This document shows positions 20,001-29,466 of a stretch of 60,581 nt of DNA, piece by piece (the first letter of the stretch is position 1; every line of letters starts with the position of its first letter). The notes under the pieces are model-generated. The model was not told the origin of the DNA and made no database searches. It saw nothing but the letters and a program-made list of their open reading frames with translations. The stretch is taken from contig JANXRG010000100.1 in NCBI GenBank assembly GCA_025353105.1, positions 1 to 60,581 on the forward strand, read 5' to 3'. A program made the position numbers and the translations under genes. The DNA is from Verrucomicrobiota bacterium. Lineage in GTDB: Bacteria > Verrucomicrobiota > Verrucomicrobiia > Chthoniobacterales > SZAS-18.

Positions 20001-21077
20001 GTGGACTTTGCCTCCCTGATCGCCCGCCGGACCGAACGCTTCCTGGAATTGGAAAGCGAAGTGTCCGACCCAAGGTTTTTTGAGCAAGCCGGCCGGGCCA
20101 AGTCCGCGCTGCGCGAGCGTTCGCGCTTGAAGCAATTGCTTGATGATTGGGCCGCGCTGCAGAAGGCAAAGTCGGAGCGCGCGTCCAACGGGGAACTCGC
20201 CAGGAGCAACGACGCTGAGATGGCCGAGATGGCCGTGGCCGAGCTTCCGCCGCTCGATGCCGAAATCGAGCGCCTCGAGCACGCCGTTCAGCTTTCATTG
20301 CTGCCGCCCGATCCGAACGAGGATCGCGACGCGATCGTCGAGATTCGCGCCGGCACGGGGGGCAGCGAGGCCGCGCTCTTTGCCGCGGATTTGCACCGCA
20401 TGTACCAGCGTTATGCGGAATCGGTCGGCCTCACGCTTGAGCCGCTTGATTCATCAGTTTCCGAACTCGGCGGCTTTCGCGAGGTGGTCTTCAAAGTGAC
20501 TGGCGACGACGTCTTCCGCCGCTTGCGCTACGAGAGCGGCGTCCATCGCGTGCAGCGCGTGCCGGCCACCGAGGCCCAAGGCCGGATTCATACGTCCACC
20601 GCGACCGTCGCGGTCCTGCCCGAGGCCGAGGAAGTGGATGTCGAGCTGCGCCCGGAGGAATTGCGCATCGAAGTGTGCCGTGCCGGCGGTCCGGGCGGCC
20701 AGGGCGTAAACACCACCGATTCCGCGGTGCAGGTGCTGCACATCCCGACCGGATTGATTGTGCGCTGTCAGGACGGGCGGAGTCAGCAGAAGAACAAGGA
20801 GAAGGCACTGGGGATCCTGCGCTCGCGCCTGCTCGAGGCGAAGCAGCGGGCGGAGGCCGAGAAATACAGCGCACACCGCAAGAGTCTGATCGGGAGCGGC
20901 GGTCGCGAGGAAAAGATCCGCACCTACAATTTTCCGCAGAACCGGGTGACCGATCACCGCATTGGCCTGACGCTGCACAATCTCGATCGCGCGATGGAAG
21001 GCGAGCTCGGCGAGATCATTGCGGCGTTGCAAACGCGGGACATGGAAGAGCGGCTGAAGGAAGCGGGTGCGGCGTAA
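20001..21077 (+). CDS. prfA: Peptide chain release factor 1
   Basis: Terminates translation at UAA and UAG. 358 residues starting with GTG 20001. The stop-codon-reading PAT tripeptide is in VQRVPATEAQGRIHT. The catalytic loop GGQ is at residues 232-234 within GGPGGQGVNTTDSAV. Length and motif order match bacterial RF1; RF2 would have SPF in place of PAT. The usual partner prmC is not next to it here; instead an array of heptamers and a convergent DUF1844 gene follow. Confidence 0.97.
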   Translation: MDFASLIARRTERFLELESEVSDPRFFEQAGRAKSALRERSRLKQLLDDWAALQKAKSERASNGELARSNDAEMAEMAVAELPPLDAEIERLEHAVQLSLLPPDPNEDRDAIVEIRAGTGGSEAALFAADLHRMYQRYAESVGLTLEPLDSSVSELGGFREVVFKVTGDDVFRRLRYESGVHRVQRVPATEAQGRIHTSTATVAVLPEAEEVDVELRPEELRIEVCRAGGPGGQGVNTTDSAVQVLHIPTGLIVRCQDGRSQQKNKEKALGILRSRLLEAKQRAEAEKYSAHRKSLIGSGGREEKIRTYNFPQNRVTDHRIGLTLHNLDRAMEGELGEIIAALQTRDMEERLKEAGAA

Positions 21078-21220
21078 ACTCGAAGTTTGAAACTCGAAAC
21101 TCGAAGAAAGTCTAAGGCGGAAAAACCAAGAAAGTGAAAGAGGCCTTCCGAGGGGGCTTTAGCGCGCTTCGAAAAATTTTGACGCTTACTTCGAGTTTCG
21201 AATTTCGATTTTCGAGTTTT
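21077..21220. repeat. Heptamer inverted array C (GAAACTC type)
   Basis: Left arm 21077-21113 is built of GAAACTC and GAAGTTT-like heptamers. Right arm 21188-21220 is the inverted form (TTCGAGTTTCG). The spacer is about 75 nt. It separates the convergent prfA and DUF1844 genes. Confidence 0.8.
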
Positions 21221-21228
21221 CCTACCTT

Positions 21229-21723
21229 CTACCCGTAGCTCTTCGTAAACCGTTTCTTGCTTTCCGACTCGGGCGGCGAGTCCACCGCGCCCGGCTGGGC
21301 GGGTGGCGTCGCGGGCGCGACCGACGGCGCCGTGGCCGCGGGGTGTTCCGCGGGAGCCGGCTGCAAGAGGCCAGGCGCGTCAAGCTCCGTCTCGGCGGGA
21401 TCGTTCTCGTCCTTGGGCATGGTCGCCGAATCGTACGCGGTGATGTCGCCGGAGACGCGCACGTACGCGAACTGCAAATCGCCCAGCATCTTGGCGAGAA
21501 CCTTGGACTCTTCCGCGTTGAGATTGCCGCGCGTTTTCTCCCGGATCATCTCAAGCTGATCGATGAAGATTCGCGCCATTTCGAGGTTCTTCTCGGGGCG
21601 GCCCGTGGCGGGATGCGGGCGCAGTCCGAGCATCAGGGCGGCATTTTCCGCCTGCATCAGGATGAACTCGACGAAACGTTGGGACATTTCACCGAGGTTG
21701 GTGCTGCGTTGGACTTCGGCCAT
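21229..21723 (-). CDS. DUF1844 domain-containing protein
   Basis: 164 residues. The first 85 form the helical DUF1844 domain (FVEFILMQAENAALMLG, then the DQLEMIREKTRGNL region). The domain is widespread in Acidobacteria, Planctomycetes and Verrucomicrobia and has no established function. The second half is low-complexity Pro/Ala/Glu-rich and probably disordered. There is no signal peptide or span, so it is cytoplasmic. It is convergent with prfA. Confidence 0.85.
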   Translation of the reverse strand: MAEVQRSTNLGEMSQRFVEFILMQAENAALMLGLRPHPATGRPEKNLEMARIFIDQLEMIREKTRGNLNAEESKVLAKMLGDLQFAYVRVSGDITAYDSATMPKDENDPAETELDAPGLLQPAPAEHPAATAPSVAPATPPAQPGAVDSPPESESKKRFTKSYG

Positions 21724-21854
21724 GGAAAGGGGGATTTAGCGGGTGAACTTGGCGGGCAAAATGAGTGAAGGAATGTCCATGCGATCGGCCGCATCGCAAG
21801 CGACTCTGGCGGTCGACCCTCAACCGTCGAAGAGCGATGCCTCTTTCTTCGTTT

Positions 21855-24428
21855 CTAAGCCGGCTTTACGATGGCCACCACATTCGGTTTTTCGTGGAAA
21901 TAACGGCGTGCGACTTCGTTCACGCCCTCGAGCGTGAGGGCGCGGAGGTCGGCCTCGAGGCGCAGGTAGTGGTCATGGCCGCGACCGTAGAGCTCATCGA
22001 GCGCGACGTGATACGCGAGGCTTGCGTTGCTCTGCATTGAAATGGCCTGGCGGCCGAGCAGTTTTTTCCGCGCGCGGCTGAATTCCGCCGTGGTCAAGCC
22101 CTCCTTCGCCAGCGCCGCGATCTCGCCCTCAAATACCGTGCGCACCGCCTCAAGTTTCACCGGATCCGTGCCGAGGTAGAAAATCATCGCGCCGGGCGCC
22201 AGGCCGCCGAGTTGCGATGAGCCGACAAAATAGGCGAGCCCGAGCTCCTCGCGAATACGAATAAAGAACCGTGAGCCCAGATCGCCGCAGGCCTCGTCGA
22301 TGACGTCGAGCGCAAGCTTGTCGGGATGATTCAAATCCACGGTCTGGTACCCGACCATGAGAACCGCCTGTTCCTTGTCGTTCTTCGTCTCTCCGACCGT
22401 TTGGGAGAAGGCAAGGGACGCAGGCTGAGGCGGCGAGGTGAGGGCGGGCTGGCCCGGATGCATCCGGGCAAAGAGTTCCTCGACGCGCTCGACAATCTTT
22501 CTCGCGTTCACGTTTCCAAAAATCGCGACCACGCCGTTGCTCGCGACGAGCAAACGGTCACGATAACGGACCAGTTGATCGCGCGTCAGCGTCGCGACGG
22601 TTTCCGGCGTGCCCGAGCCGCGCAGCGCATAGGGATGGCCGGCGAAAAGGTGGGCGCGAAGTAGATTCTTCGCGGCCGATGACATGTGCTCGTCCTCGGC
22701 CTTGATGCCGGCGAGCTGGATCTGCTTTTCGCGCTCGACGGCGGTGTCGGGAAACGCGGCGTGCAATACGAGGTCGGCGAGCAGGTCGAGACCGAGATCG
22801 ATGTCGGGCTGGAGCACCTCGACCGAAACGCTGACGCTGTTGTTGCCAGCGTCGGATCCCACGCTGCCGCCGACTTCCTCGATCGCCTCCGCGATCTGAT
22901 CCGCGCTGCGGTTCTTGGTGCCCTTCGGCAGCACGCGCGCCACGAGCCGGCTGACGCCCGCATCGCGCGCGGACTCGGCGAGCGAGCCGCCCTTGAACAC
23001 GGCGTGCATCGACACCAACGGCAGGCGCGGGTCCTCCCGCACGACGAGGCGCAGTCCGTTCTTGAGCGTGAATTTTTGCACGGCGCCGGCCGCCGCGCAG
23101 CGCGCCGCCGCCCGCGCGGCCTTCGTGCCGGGCGGGTTCACGGAAGAGATTGTGAGATTTTGCTCGCGGAGATGCCTGCGGGCGATGCGGATGATGTCGT
23201 CGTTTGTGACCGTCGCGATCGCATTCAGGAAATCGCGGGTGAAATTCAAGTTGCCGGTCAGCAGCCAGTTCGCGCCGAGATCGCTCGCCTGCCCGCGCAT
23301 CGTGGAGAGCCCGTGGAGCTGGTTGGCGAGGATGATCTTCTTTGCCTTCGCGAGCTCGCGTGGATTGAGACCGTCATTCAGCACTTCCGCGACGACGTCA
23401 AACGACGCATGCAGCGCCTTGTCGCGCTGATTAGGGTCGGACGTCACGTCGATGCCAAAGAGGCCGGGATGTCCCGGCACGTACGACCAGGCCGAGGCGC
23501 CGTGCGCCAGCCCTGTCTCGCGGACGCGACGATAGAGGCGGGCGCTGCGGCCGTCGCCCAGCGCGGTGGCGAGCACTTCGAGCGCGGGGACGTCGGGATG
23601 CGTAACCGCCGGCACGTGCCAGGCAGCCACGGTGCGGCTGAGTTCGGTGGCGAGTTCGAGCGTGGCCTCGCGCCGGCCGGTCTGCGGCGGCTCCTCAGAC
23701 ACAAGCACCGGAGGCTGCGGCCGTGCCTGGTGCGGCGCAAGAGTCTCGCCCAGGCGCGCAAGCACCTGGTCAGGGCGGAAGTCGCCGGCGACAACAAAGA
23801 AAATGTTGTTCGGCGCGTAACGCGTCTTGTAGTAGGCCATCACTTCATCGCGCGTGAGCTGATTGAAGAGTGAAAGGTGGCCAATGATCGGATGCCGGTA
23901 GGGATGGGTACGGTAAGCCGTGGCGAATAACTGCTGGCTGTTCACGCGGTCCGGATCGTCGGCGAGCATCGCGAACTCGCGGCGGATGACCTCCTGTTCC
24001 TTGATGAACTCGTCCGCGGGGAGGATCGAGTTCATCGTCGCGTCGGCCAGGATATCGAGCGCCGTGTTCAGACCGGTCGAGGGAACATCGATCCAATAGA
24101 CGGTACGGTCGAAGGACGTGTAGGCATTGATGTAGCCGCCCTCGTCCTGCACGGCTTGGGCGATGGCGTTCGGGGAACGCGTGGCCGTGCCCTTGAAGAG
24201 CATGTGCTCCAGCAGGTGCGACAAGCCGGCCCCGAGATGCGAACCCTCGTGGATACTGCCCGTGCCGACCCATGCCTGCACGCTCGTCACGGGGGCACTG
24301 TGATCCTCGCAGAGGACCACGTTCAGTCCGTTGGCGAGAACGTGGTGTTCGGCCTCAACCTCCGGGAACTGCAGATCGATGGGGGATTCTTCCGACGAGG
24401 TCTTGGCGGCGGAGGGAAAGCGGGTCAT
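21855..24428 (-). CDS. M16 family zinc metallopeptidase (insulinase-like, two-domain)
   Basis: About 857 residues with two tandem M16 repeats. The N-terminal half has the inverted zinc motif HLLEH at 71-75 in GLSHLLEHMLFKGT, so it is the active half. The C-terminal half has no HxxEH at the matching place (SRLVARVLPKGT), as in most paired M16 proteins. No signal peptide is visible from ATG 24428. A much longer in-frame start to 24728 is rejected because that part is arginine-rich and lies antisense over the next gene's coding frame. Likely degrades peptides or processes proteins. Confidence 0.93.
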   Translation of the reverse strand: MTRFPSAAKTSSEESPIDLQFPEVEAEHHVLANGLNVVLCEDHSAPVTSVQAWVGTGSIHEGSHLGAGLSHLLEHMLFKGTATRSPNAIAQAVQDEGGYINAYTSFDRTVYWIDVPSTGLNTALDILADATMNSILPADEFIKEQEVIRREFAMLADDPDRVNSQQLFATAYRTHPYRHPIIGHLSLFNQLTRDEVMAYYKTRYAPNNIFFVVAGDFRPDQVLARLGETLAPHQARPQPPVLVSEEPPQTGRREATLELATELSRTVAAWHVPAVTHPDVPALEVLATALGDGRSARLYRRVRETGLAHGASAWSYVPGHPGLFGIDVTSDPNQRDKALHASFDVVAEVLNDGLNPRELAKAKKIILANQLHGLSTMRGQASDLGANWLLTGNLNFTRDFLNAIATVTNDDIIRIARRHLREQNLTISSVNPPGTKAARAAARCAAAGAVQKFTLKNGLRLVVREDPRLPLVSMHAVFKGGSLAESARDAGVSRLVARVLPKGTKNRSADQIAEAIEEVGGSVGSDAGNNSVSVSVEVLQPDIDLGLDLLADLVLHAAFPDTAVEREKQIQLAGIKAEDEHMSSAAKNLLRAHLFAGHPYALRGSGTPETVATLTRDQLVRYRDRLLVASNGVVAIFGNVNARKIVERVEELFARMHPGQPALTSPPQPASLAFSQTVGETKNDKEQAVLMVGYQTVDLNHPDKLALDVIDEACGDLGSRFFIRIREELGLAYFVGSSQLGGLAPGAMIFYLGTDPVKLEAVRTVFEGEIAALAKEGLTTAEFSRARKKLLGRQAISMQSNASLAYHVALDELYGRGHDHYLRLEADLRALTLEGVNEVARRYFHEKPNVVAIVKPA

Positions 24429-24523
24429 GGGAAAATTTGATTCGCGGCGGGCGGCGTGGCTCCGCTTCGGCCGGAGCAGAGCAATCGCACCGGGGCAGCC
24501 CACTGCAACGGGCGAGCCGCGTC

Positions 24524-24991
24524 TTACGCCGGCTGCGGCGCGGCCGTGGCCGCACCGGCGGGGTCGCTTGCGCACGCGCCGCGGGAGGGCGACGCGGCCA
24601 GGCGGGCGCCGGGCTGAAAGGGGTCGACGAACGCTTCCCGAAAATCGAACACGTCGCGAAAATCCTCCAGCGAATCGCGATCGGTTTTTCCGAAGATGCC
24701 TGCGCCGATTAGATTGAAGACGATGCAACCGATGTCATAGGTTGCGCGGATGCCCCAATGCTCAAGGACCGTGGGTACCATGGGCCCGAACTGCTGCAGG
24801 GCGTATTGGCGCAGTCCGATGAGAAGTTCCTGGCCGGTCACGTGCTCGCGCACTTCGCCGCGCGCCTTGCCGCGGTGTTTAACGGTGTGGTCAAGCGCAT
24901 CGCGCACAAACGCATAGGCTTCGCGATCATAGCGGGGATCGCGCAGAATGATTTCCTCGACAGCGTCAGCGAAGCAGGGGGTCTCGATCAC
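24524..24991 (-). CDS. Minf_1886 family protein (TIGR04138, Verrucomicrobia/Planctomycetes-restricted)
   Basis: About 155 residues. The core FADAVEEIILRDPRYDREAY, then FVRDALDHTVKHRGKARGEV and GQELLIGLRQYALQQFG, match the family named after Methylacidiphilum Minf_1886. Its function is unknown. Restriction to this phylum group is strong lineage evidence. GTG 24991 is chosen because the longer frame to 25123 is a Pro/Arg-rich stretch overlapping the upstream small gene. The C-terminal 30 residues are Ala-rich and variable. Confidence 0.85.
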   Translation of the reverse strand: MIETPCFADAVEEIILRDPRYDREAYAFVRDALDHTVKHRGKARGEVREHVTGQELLIGLRQYALQQFGPMVPTVLEHWGIRATYDIGCIVFNLIGAGIFGKTDRDSLEDFRDVFDFREAFVDPFQPGARLAASPSRGACASDPAGAATAAPQPA

Positions 24992-25007
24992 GACGGCGGG
25001 CGGGAAT

Positions 25008-25163
25008 TCAGCGGGCGGCGGACGCCGCGGCCGGGGGCGGGGATTGCTGGGCGAGGTCGCGACTGAGGCGGACGTCCCGCCAATGCCGGACGCCGGCGCC
25101 GAGGACGACGGCCAGAGCGGCAAGCACGATCCACATTCGTTCGCGGGGGGTGAGGGAAAACAT
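25008..25163 (-). CDS. Small single-span membrane protein (51 aa)
   Basis: Begins MFSLTPRERMWIVLAALAVV, with one hydrophobic segment then a polar RHWRDVRLSRDL tail and a Pro/Ala end. The LTPRER-plus-span opening resembles the N-terminus of ComEA-like proteins but the helix-hairpin-helix part is missing. The stop lies 16 nt before the GTG of the Minf_1886-type gene, so the two are probably co-transcribed. Short, so only moderately sure it is expressed. Confidence 0.55.
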   Translation of the reverse strand: MFSLTPRERMWIVLAALAVVLGAGVRHWRDVRLSRDLAQQSPPPAAASAAR

Positions 25164-25256
25164 GGACGCGAGACGTCGACAAATCCTGACCAGCGCGCTC
25201 TTAACGCCCGATGAGCCCCTTGTCAATCGACGGCGATTGCAGATTTGTCCCCGCGC

Positions 25257-26018
25257 CTAGCCCCGGGTTTGAAATTCGACGACGCCGTTGCGAAAGGTGA
25301 CGGATTGCAGCTGCTGGATGACGCGCTTGTCGCGATCCAGAAGTTTCCACAGCGGATCGAGCCCGATGTCGAGGAACTGCATCAGAACTCCGGGAATCTG
25401 GAGCCGGCCCATGTGCCCGCCGAGGCATTCACGCTCAAGCTTGCCGCTGCGCAGGTTGAGCGCGTACGTTCCGCCGGCGTAAAACTGCAGCCCAAAGAGG
25501 CTCATCTGCGCGGTGATCTGGACATTGCCATCATTGAACTTCGTGTAGGCACGTTCGAAGCGAAACGGAATCAGGACGATCTCAACGTCGCGCGAACGAT
25601 ACGCCGCCTGTAGATAGCCGTTGGCGCCGGCTTCGGAATAAGCCAGACGCCGCGCGACCGGCTGCCCCACGGCCGCGGTCAAGTCATCGTAGATGGAAGG
25701 CGAAGCGGCCAGATCCTTGATGTTCAGCGGGGCCGGCTCATCGACGGGAGGCAGGAAAATGACGACCAAAAAGGCCAGAATCATCGCCGTCCCGACGCTC
25801 TTCGCGATGGCCTTGAGCACCGCGCTGAACTTGCCGCGCCGCGGGTTGGTCATTTTCCGGATGTGCTGCTCAACCTTCGCCGTGGTCTTCTTGGCGGTGA
25901 GTTCGCTGGGCAGCGCTGACCGGTCCAGCTTGGTCCCGCAGTTGTGGCAATACACCCGCTGGTGTTCGTTATCGTATCCGCAATTGTGGCAGCGGAGACT
26001 GACTTCTGGTGTCGGCAT
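25257..26018 (-). CDS. Zinc-ribbon membrane-anchored hypothetical protein
   Basis: About 253 residues. An N-terminal zinc ribbon (CHNCGYDN ... YCHNCGTKL) is followed by a basic region, one membrane span near residues 72-92 (SVGTAMILAFLVVIFLPPV), then about 150 residues of extracytoplasmic beta-rich sequence with LFGLQFYAGGTYAL. I do not recognise the C-terminal domain. ATG 26018 is chosen since upstream in-frame sequence is Pro/Arg-rich and non-family. It lies 28 nt from the fmdB-like gene on the same strand and is probably in one operon with it. Confidence 0.8.
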   Translation of the reverse strand: MPTPEVSLRCHNCGYDNEHQRVYCHNCGTKLDRSALPSELTAKKTTAKVEQHIRKMTNPRRGKFSAVLKAIAKSVGTAMILAFLVVIFLPPVDEPAPLNIKDLAASPSIYDDLTAAVGQPVARRLAYSEAGANGYLQAAYRSRDVEIVLIPFRFERAYTKFNDGNVQITAQMSLFGLQFYAGGTYALNLRSGKLERECLGGHMGRLQIPGVLMQFLDIGLDPLWKLLDRDKRVIQQLQSVTFRNGVVEFQTRG

Positions 26019-26046
26019 GGCTCGGTCGGGGCAGGCGGTAAATTGG

Positions 26047-26400
26047 TTACTCGGTGCTCGTCGCGGCGGCCGGTTTGGGCGGCGCGGCAGCGGGCGGAGG
26101 GGTAGGTTTGGGATTTGCAGTAGCAGAATCCCCGCCACTTGCCGCCGGAGCGCTGTTTCCGGCGGATTCCTTCCGGGCCGCCTTCTTGTAGCCCTCGCTC
26201 CGATAGTCCGTGGTGTAGAATCCGGACCCCTTAAAGATAAGTCCGGCCCCCGAGCCCATCGCGCGTTTGACGCGACCGCGCCCCCACCTTGCCATGCGGC
26301 ACAACTCCTGCGGACAAACGGTGAGATGAGGGTCCTTCATCGATTGGCGGATCTCGAAAGATTTATCACATTTTTCACAATGGTAGTCGTAGGTGGGCAT
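26047..26400 (-). CDS. FmdB-family zinc-ribbon regulatory protein
   Basis: 117 residues opening MPTYDYHCEKCDKSFEIRQS, the exact FmdB signature, with the ribbon's second half CPQELC. The motif GLIFKGSGFYTTDYR follows as in other FmdB/CxxC_CxxC_SSSS proteins. A Pro/Ala-rich tail makes up the last third. The molecular role of the family is not settled, though it is annotated as a putative regulator. Divergent from the L,D-transpeptidase gene. Confidence 0.92.
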   Translation of the reverse strand: MPTYDYHCEKCDKSFEIRQSMKDPHLTVCPQELCRMARWGRGRVKRAMGSGAGLIFKGSGFYTTDYRSEGYKKAARKESAGNSAPAASGGDSATANPKPTPPPAAAPPKPAAATSTE

Positions 26401-26425
26401 GACAAAAAATAGGACCGACGACTGA

Positions 26426-26440
26426 TGCTATCCGATAGCA
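26426..26440. promoter_or_regulatory. Perfect 15-bp palindrome between divergent genes
   Basis: TGCTATC-C-GATAGCA is a 7+1+7 perfect inverted repeat in the gap between the divergent fmdB-like and L,D-transpeptidase genes. It could be an operator. No regulator gene is adjacent. Confidence 0.4.
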
Positions 26441-26525
26441 AAGGAACGCTCTCCCGGCAATTGAGTTGTTGACGATGCCGCCCAACCCGATGTATCTCGC
26501 GCCTCCATTTTTTTCGTTTTTCCTC

Positions 26526-27146
26526 ATGATCAGGGCTCTCGTTTCTTCATCCATCTTGGTCGCTTTCGGTCTCGCCGTTGGGGGCTGTTCCTCCGATCCA
26601 CGCTGGGCGCGCGGCGACACCGGCTATTTGGGAACAACCGGCGGCGCCGCACCTTATGGCGGGCCTCCGCGGGGGGAATCCGGTGACTCCGTCTCTTTCT
26701 GGGATGGTGACGGGGTGAAAGGCGCGCCGCGCATCGAAATCCGCCTGTCCGAGCAGCGCGCCTATTTTTATAAGGGAGACATTCTTGTCGGTGTGGCGGC
26801 GATTTCGTCCGGCAAGGAAGGCTATGATACGCCTCCCGGAAACTACAAGGTCCTCCAAAAGGACAAAGACCATCACTCGACGCTCTACGGGGAATTTGTC
26901 GACATCGCGACGGGGGCGGTCATCAACCCCGATGCGGACATGTCAAAGGACAAGGTGCCCCGAGGCGCGAAGTATGTCGGAGCGCCCATGCCGAATTTTT
27001 TGCGCATCGTGGGGGGTGTCGGAATGCACGCAGGCTACCTGCCGGGGGTGGCCGCGTCGCACGGTTGCATTCGCATGCCGATGTTCATGTCGGAGAATTA
27101 CTTCAACAACGTGGTGGTCGGGACCCCGGTCACCGTGACTAGGTAA
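26526..27146 (+). CDS. L,D-transpeptidase (YkuD) lipoprotein
   Basis: Cross-links peptidoglycan or anchors proteins to it in the periplasm. Signal peptide MIRALVSSSILVAFGLAVGG ends in lipobox cysteine Cys21. The YkuD domain starts at RIEIRLSEQRAYFYKG and contains the catalytic motif ASHGCIRMP with both His and Cys. TPPGNYKV and HAGYLPG are typical. ATG 26526 is preferred to 26466 because it gives a proper lipoprotein signal. Followed 10 nt later by the rhodanese gene. Confidence 0.92.
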   Translation: MIRALVSSSILVAFGLAVGGCSSDPRWARGDTGYLGTTGGAAPYGGPPRGESGDSVSFWDGDGVKGAPRIEIRLSEQRAYFYKGDILVGVAAISSGKEGYDTPPGNYKVLQKDKDHHSTLYGEFVDIATGAVINPDADMSKDKVPRGAKYVGAPMPNFLRIVGGVGMHAGYLPGVAASHGCIRMPMFMSENYFNNVVVGTPVTVTR

Positions 27147-27156
27147 AGCCTTCGCC

Positions 27157-27498
27157 GTGACCAATTTCCTGCCCTTTGAAATCAGCGCCGCCGAAGCTTC
27201 CCGCCTGCTGGAAAGCGGGATCGCCGGGCTCCGCGTCGTGGATGTGCGCGACCCGGAGGAATTCCAAATCTGCCGGCTTGCCCGAGCGGAGTTGATGCCA
27301 TTGGTCACACTTCCAAACGACGCGATGACGAAGCTCGGTGATGTCGAGGCGCGAATTTTGGTCTACTGCCATCACGGCATGCGCTCGTTGAGGGCCGTGG
27401 AAATGTTGCGCCATCTCGGGTACCACGGTGCTCAGAGTGTCACGGGTGGCATCGAACAGTGGGCGGTGGAAATCGACCCCAAAGTGCCGCGGTACTGA
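27157..27498 (+). CDS. Rhodanese-like domain protein
   Basis: Single rhodanese domain of 113 residues from GTG 27157. The substrate-loading cysteine is in LVYCHHGMRS, the six-residue active loop CHHGMR of single-domain sulfurtransferases such as GlpE-like proteins. The CH2A-like motif VVDVRDPEEFQICRL and the C-terminal GGIEQWAVEID are intact. It may move sulfane sulfur or detoxify cyanide; the physiological partner is unknown. Probably co-transcribed with the L,D-transpeptidase. Confidence 0.93.
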   Translation: MTNFLPFEISAAEASRLLESGIAGLRVVDVRDPEEFQICRLARAELMPLVTLPNDAMTKLGDVEARILVYCHHGMRSLRAVEMLRHLGYHGAQSVTGGIEQWAVEIDPKVPRY

Positions 27499-27537
27499 CG
27501 GGGTTTGTAAACCATGTTCCGCGGGCCGGTTCCGCGT

Positions 27538-27912
27538 TTACCCCCGCGCGCGTCGCGCGTGCATCCAGTCGTCCAGGCGCATCAGGACGAAGCCGGGATG
27601 GATGAGCGCCAGACCGTTCCAGAGCGCGCGTTTTGTGCCGCCGGCCTGCGCCCGCTCGTTCAGCCACCGAGCCACCTCCGCGTCATCCGCACCGGTGGAC
27701 ACGAACTGGCGGAATTCGATTGCATTGATCCCCGCAAAGCCAAAAAAAAGTCGGTCAACCGGGCAGTTGAAATGATACTCACCGTTGGTCCCGGCGATTT
27801 CCGCCCGACATTTGTCGAGCACGCGCGCCGCGACGGTAAAATTGCCCAGTCGGGCCCACGGACTGCGTGGCGCAACCCGCGTCAAATCGGGGCCGGACGA
27901 ACGATGGCTCAT
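27538..27912 (-). CDS. DUF5069 domain-containing protein
   Basis: 124 residues. The core ARVLDKCRAEIAGTNGEYH then FNCPVDRLFFGFAGI matches DUF5069, found mainly in Verrucomicrobia and Planctomycetes, of unknown function. There is no signal peptide or span. ATG 27912 (MSHRSSGPDLTRV) is favoured over 27948. A short heptamer array lies between it and the argG stop. Confidence 0.85.
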   Translation of the reverse strand: MSHRSSGPDLTRVAPRSPWARLGNFTVAARVLDKCRAEIAGTNGEYHFNCPVDRLFFGFAGINAIEFRQFVSTGADDAEVARWLNERAQAGGTKRALWNGLALIHPGFVLMRLDDWMHARRARG

Positions 27913-27936
27913 CAGGTGGCCCTCACAAGCGATTCC

Positions 27937-27972
27937 AGAATTCGGCATCCCTCATTCGGTGTTCGGCGTTTC
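27937..27972. repeat. Single-arm heptamer array J (ATTCGGN type)
   Basis: Heptamers ATTCGGC, ATCCCTC, ATTCGGT, GTTCGGC follow each other between the DUF5069 gene and the argG stop. No inverted partner is present. Confidence 0.55.
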
Positions 27973-27974
27973 CT

Positions 27975-29213
27975 TTACCGTCGCCGTTTTGCGTGAACGC
28001 GGGAGCCGACCTTAAGACGCAGGGCGTTGAGGGCGATGAAACCGGTCGCGTCGCTCTGGTTGTAGGCCTTGGTTGGGTCCGCTTCCATCGTCGCGATGTG
28101 TGGATTGTAGAGGCTGACCGGTGACTTGCGTCCGGCGGCGTAGAGTCCGCCCTTGTAAAGCTTCACGCGCACGGTGCCGGTGACATTTTTCTGCGAGTCG
28201 GCCACGAGCGCCTGGAGCATCTCGCGCTCGGGGGCGAACCAGAATCCATTATAGACTAACTCCGCGTATTTCGGAATCAGCGAATCGCGGAGGTGCATCA
28301 CTTCGCGGTCCATCGTCAGGGATTCGATCTGGCGATGGGCAAAATGCAGGATGGCGCCACCCGGCGTCTCGTACACGCCGCGCGACTTCATGCCGACGAA
28401 ACGATTTTCGACCATATCCACGCGGCCGATGCCGTGCTTGCCACCGATGCGGTTGAGCGTCTTCATCACGCCCAACGGGGTACGGGACTTGCCGTTGACG
28501 GCCACGCAATTTCCGCGTTTAAAGTCGAGCGTGGCATGTTCCGGACGATCGGGAGCGTCTTCCGGCGCGGTCGACAGGACGAACATGCCCTTGTTTTGAG
28601 GCGCAAAGGCATCGAACCAAGGGTCCTCAAGAATGCCTGCCTCGAACGAGATGTGCAGGAGATTACGATCCGTGGAATACGGCTTCTTTGCGCTCGCCTG
28701 GACCGGAATGTTCTTTCGCTCACAATAGGCAATCATCTCGGCGCGACCGGGGAATTCGGCGCGGAATGATTCGTCGCGCCAAGGTGCGATAACCTGCAAC
28801 TCCGGCGCGAGCGCGGCGGCGGTCAGTTCAAAGCGAACCTGGTCGTTGCCCTTGCCGGTCGCGCCGTGCGCGATGGCGTCCGCGCCTTCCGCGCGGGCAA
28901 TTTCGACCATTCGCTTCGCGATGAGCGGACGCGCGATGCTTGTCCCCAGGAAATATTGGCCCTCGTAAATGGCGTTGGCCTGGATCATCGGGAAGATGAA
29001 ATCGCGCGCGAATTCCTCCTGCAGATCGTCGATGTAAATCTTTGATGCGCCAGTCTGGCGGGCCTTTTTCTTTAGGCCGCGAAGTTCCTCGGCTTGACCG
29101 ATATCGGCGCAGAAGGCGATGACCTCGGCGTGATAGGTTTCCTTCAGCCAGGTGAGAATGACTGAGGTGTCGAGTCCACCGGAATACGCGACGACAATCT
29201 TGTTGATGTCCAT
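27975..29213 (-). CDS. argG: Argininosuccinate synthase
   Basis: Joins citrulline and aspartate using ATP in arginine biosynthesis. 412 residues. The PP-loop nucleotide site is [11 protein letters not shown] near the N-terminus. [26 protein letters not shown] and [20 protein letters not shown] are family signatures. ATG 29213 ([13 protein letters not shown]) matches the usual start. No other arginine genes are nearby except argS about 20 kb away. Confidence 0.97.
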   Translation of the reverse strand: MDINKIVVAYSGGLDTSVILTWLKETYHAEVIAFCADIGQAEELRGLKKKARQTGASKIYIDDLQEEFARDFIFPMIQANAIYEGQYFLGTSIARPLIAKRMVEIARAEGADAIAHGATGKGNDQVRFELTAAALAPELQVIAPWRDESFRAEFPGRAEMIAYCERKNIPVQASAKKPYSTDRNLLHISFEAGILEDPWFDAFAPQNKGMFVLSTAPEDAPDRPEHATLDFKRGNCVAVNGKSRTPLGVMKTLNRIGGKHGIGRVDMVENRFVGMKSRGVYETPGGAILHFAHRQIESLTMDREVMHLRDSLIPKYAELVYNGFWFAPEREMLQALVADSQKNVTGTVRVKLYKGGLYAAGRKSPVSLYNPHIATMEADPTKAYNQSDATGFIALNALRLKVGSRVHAKRRR

Positions 29214-29346
29214 AAGCGCGCATCGGTAACACATTGGGACCGCCCGGCAAATGCGAAGCGGGGATCAGTGACGTTGCAACAGACCGAATGTCGGAAAGAA
29301 AGTTGTTGCAGCAGAGCCACGCCGCGGTAGCTTCAATATATCAAAT

Positions 29347-29423
<77 letters not shown>

Positions 29424-29432
29424 ATTTTCGAA

Positions 29433-29455
29433 AGCGCGCCTTTGGGCGCGTTTTT
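29433..29455 (+). terminator. Intrinsic terminator of tRNA-fMet
   Basis: CGCGCC (29435-29440), loop TTTG, GGCGCG (29445-29450), followed by TTTTT at 29451-29455, ten bases beyond the tRNA CCA end. Confidence 0.85.
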
Positions 29456-29466
29456 CATTGGGTGGG

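Noticed and set aside
22686-23873. 395-codon open frame on the plus strand
   Set aside because: Antisense to the M16 peptidase; no motif.
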